Source of the DNA: Flavobacteriales bacterium
GTDB lineage: Bacteria > Bacteroidota > Bacteroidia > Flavobacteriales > UBA7312
Reading direction: 5' to 3'
Assembly (NCBI GenBank): GCA_002862585.1
Contig: PKDP01000157.1
Span: 1-8,333, forward strand
DNA length: 8,333 bases
The translations under genes and the position numbers were made by a program. The notes beneath the pieces are model-generated. The model had not been told where the DNA came from. It made no database searches and worked only from the letters and a program-made list of their open reading frames with translations. Shown piece by piece: positions 6,812-8,333 of this stretch (positions are counted from its first letter, which is position 1; the number at the start of each line of letters is the position of its first letter).

Positions 6812-8055
6812 TGAGGTATCTATTTATATTACTATTATTACATACGGCGGCATTTGCACAGGTAGTGCCAGTAGATATTGTGAAAAAAGATAATGGCTAT
6901 CAATTACTTCGTGGAGGAGAGCCTTATTACATTAAAGGAGTTGGTGGATTGGAATATTTAGAGAAAGCCAAAGAATACGGTGCAAACTCATTCAGAACAT
7001 GGTCTACTGAAAACGCTAAAGAACACTTAGACAAAGCACAAGAATTAGGCATGACGGTTTGCTTAGGCTTTTGGGCACAACACGAAAGACATGGCTTTGA
7101 TTGGAGTAATGAAGTAGGGATTAAGCTTCAGCTTGAGGCATTCGCTAAAGTTGTTGATGAGGTAAAAGACCATCCTGCATTGTTAATGTGGGCAGTAGGT
7201 AACGAAGTGGATTTATTCTACTCCAATTTTGATGTTTGGAAACACATCAATGACATTGCTTTAATGATTAAAGAAAAAGACCCTCACCACCCTGTTACAA
7301 CAGTTACAGCAGGTTTAGATGTGGCTGAGGTTAAGCTAATTAAGAAATATGCACCAAGTTTAGATTTATTGGGCATTAACACCTATGGCGGATTAGACGG
7401 TGCTATTAAGTCCTTACCCTATTACGGATGGGATAAACCCTACATGATAACAGAGTGGGGACCAAATGGACACTGGGAATCGCCAACAACAGATTGGGGA
7501 ATACCTATTGAGCAGACCAGTACTGAAAAGGCAAAATCGTATAAAAAACGTTACGAGATGATTTTTGAAGATGCCGAAAACTGTCTTGGCTCGTATGTCT
7601 TTTTGTGGGGCTTTAAGCAAGAAACCACTTCGTCTTGGTACGGTTTGTTTTTACAAGACGGTACACAAACGAGTGTAATGGACGTACTCATCGAAAAGTG
7701 GAGCGGTAAAACACCAAAAAACAGAGCTCCAGACTTGAATTCATTTACTATCAATTCTAAAAATGCTTACGAAAGCGTAAAAGTAGTGAAGAAGAGCCCA
7801 ATGCTGGTAAGCATAGATGCCTTTGACCCCAATGACGATAAGCTCACTTACTACATTAAAGTTGTTCCAGAAAGTACAGACACAAAAGCTGGTGGTGATT
7901 ATGAAGAAGCACCTTCTGCTGTTTTTGAAAAGGTTTTTACTGATAATAACTTCAAAATAAAAGCCCCATCAAAAAGCGGAAAATACCGTTTGTTTGTAGT
8001 TATTAAAGATGGTGAAAAAGGAGCTACTGCCAATATTCCTTTCTTAGTGAAGTAA
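6811..8055 (+). CDS. Secreted clan GH-A glycosidase (GH2-type TIM barrel) with C-terminal Ig/cadherin-like module
   Basis: The 414-aa product has a cleavable signal peptide (cleavage after Ala16, mature Gln17). Residues about 20-300 form a (beta/alpha)8 barrel of clan GH-A: IKGVGG at the first strand, NSFRTW (Arg62), WAVGNEVD with candidate acid/base Glu132 after strand 4, GINTYGG after strand 6, ITEWGP with candidate nucleophile Glu215 at strand 7, and FLWGFKQE at strand 8. The sequence style is closest to the TIM-barrel domain of GH2 proteins, but the N-terminal sandwich domains of classical GH2 enzymes are absent, so the exact CAZy family and substrate are left open. After the linker NRAPDL a beta-sandwich of about 110 residues follows, with DPNDDKLTY (339-347) and YRLFVVIKDG (392-401), like Ig/cadherin-type modules that end many Bacteroidota hydrolases. 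The start shares one A with the GH16 stop (TAATG), so the two enzymes are probably translated together and act on the same glycan. Confidence 0.88.
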   Translation: MRYLFILLLLHTAAFAQVVPVDIVKKDNGYQLLRGGEPYYIKGVGGLEYLEKAKEYGANSFRTWSTENAKEHLDKAQELGMTVCLGFWAQHERHGFDWSNEVGIKLQLEAFAKVVDEVKDHPALLMWAVGNEVDLFYSNFDVWKHINDIALMIKEKDPHHPVTTVTAGLDVAEVKLIKKYAPSLDLLGINTYGGLDGAIKSLPYYGWDKPYMITEWGPNGHWESPTTDWGIPIEQTSTEKAKSYKKRYEMIFEDAENCLGSYVFLWGFKQETTSSWYGLFLQDGTQTSVMDVLIEKWSGKTPKNRAPDLNSFTINSKNAYESVKVVKKSPMLVSIDAFDPNDDKLTYYIKVVPESTDTKAGGDYEEAPSAVFEKVFTDNNFKIKAPSKSGKYRLFVVIKDGEKGATANIPFLVK

Positions 8056-8333
8056 ATCAACCAAGGCTTTATTAAACACCTCCACTCCAGATTGATTTAG
8101 GTGATGAGAGTCGTAGAAGTGTACACTATCGCTAAGTGTAATCAACTCATTAAAGTTATAGTAGACTGAATAAGTCGACATCAAGGCATCAAACTTTTCG
8201 TTACTTTCATACATCTTGTATTCCGCTAATGTAACTGGTGCTTGAACCAAGATTAATTCTATTCCACGTCCTTTAATTACCTCGACAATCTTTTCAAAAG
8301 CAGCCAGTTGACGTTGTCTAATTTCATAAGGAG
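8044..8333 (-). CDS. C-terminal part of an SGNH/GDSL-type hydrolase, truncated by the window edge
   Basis: On the minus strand the frame is open from the right edge to the stop TAA (complement of 8044-8046), about 95 codons. Near the end it carries DSHHLNQSG, which fits the SGNH block V motif D-x-x-H-L, where Asp and His belong to the Ser-Asp-His catalytic triad. Upstream, GIELILVQAPVT fits the central strand of this fold. The Gly-Asp-Ser nucleophile block would be outside the window. Family members include carbohydrate esterases and AlgJ/AlgX- or DltD-like acyl-transfer proteins; the fragment cannot tell these apart. A TTG codon near 8250 is internal, not a start, because the family pattern continues upstream of it. 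Its last 12 nt overlap the end of the GH-A glycosidase gene on the opposite strand. Confidence 0.8.
   Translation of the reverse strand, partial: PYEIRQRQLAAFEKIVEVIKGRGIELILVQAPVTLAEYKMYESNEKFDALMSTYSVYYNFNELITLSDSVHFYDSHHLNQSGVEVFNKALVDLLH

Noticed and set aside
8080..8106. CACCT...AGGTG inverted repeat near the convergent junction as a terminator.
   Set aside because: The stem is only 5 bp with a long loop of about 17 nt and no T-tract, so it is too weak to call.
8248..8250. TTG as the start of a small 68-codon minus-strand gene.
   Set aside because: The same frame stays open to the window edge and upstream residues continue the SGNH fold pattern, so it is an internal Leu codon of a larger truncated gene.

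Overview
The window looks like a chromosomal segment from a marine-type Bacteroidota, probably Flavobacteriia or a relative. The evidence is an AT-rich sequence, a type IX secretion (T9SS) C-terminal sorting tail at the left edge, a Bacteroidota-style -7 promoter element (TAnnTTTG), starts without strong Shine-Dalgarno sequences, three lipoproteins with lipobox cysteines, and three exported proteins whose predicted mature N-terminus is Gln. Genus and species cannot be fixed from the sequence alone.

Layout: (1) Positions 2-220 hold the last 72 codons of a T9SS-secreted protein, followed by a strong intrinsic terminator (242-272). (2) A short promoter region (about 273-323) with TATCTTTG at 287-294 leads into a six-gene operon on the + strand (324-8055). 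Gaps in the operon are 11 and 3 nt, then the genes overlap by 20, 4 and 1 nt. In order it encodes two large outer-membrane beta-barrel candidates (624 and 556 aa), two lipoproteins with beta-sandwich, carbohydrate-binding-like modules (334 and 370 aa), a GH16 laminarinase-like lipoprotein (277 aa), and a secreted clan GH-A glycosidase with a C-terminal Ig/cadherin-like module (414 aa). (3) On the - strand, converging on the operon and overlapping its last gene by 12 nt, is the C-terminal part of an SGNH/GDSL-type hydrolase that runs off the right edge.

Together the six operon genes look like a cell-envelope glycan system. Two barrels could move or tether a polysaccharide at the outer membrane, two lipoproteins could bind it, a lipid-anchored GH16 could cut internal beta-glucan bonds, and a secreted GH-A enzyme could process the chain or the products. 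It resembles a polysaccharide utilization locus, but no SusC (TonB-dependent transporter) or SusD gene lies in the window. The unusual components are the barrel pair and the duplicated Cys/Trp-rich lipoprotein. Whether the operon takes up an external beta-glucan or exports and trims a self-made one cannot be decided here. The window contains no tRNA, rRNA, CRISPR array or insertion sequence that I can see.
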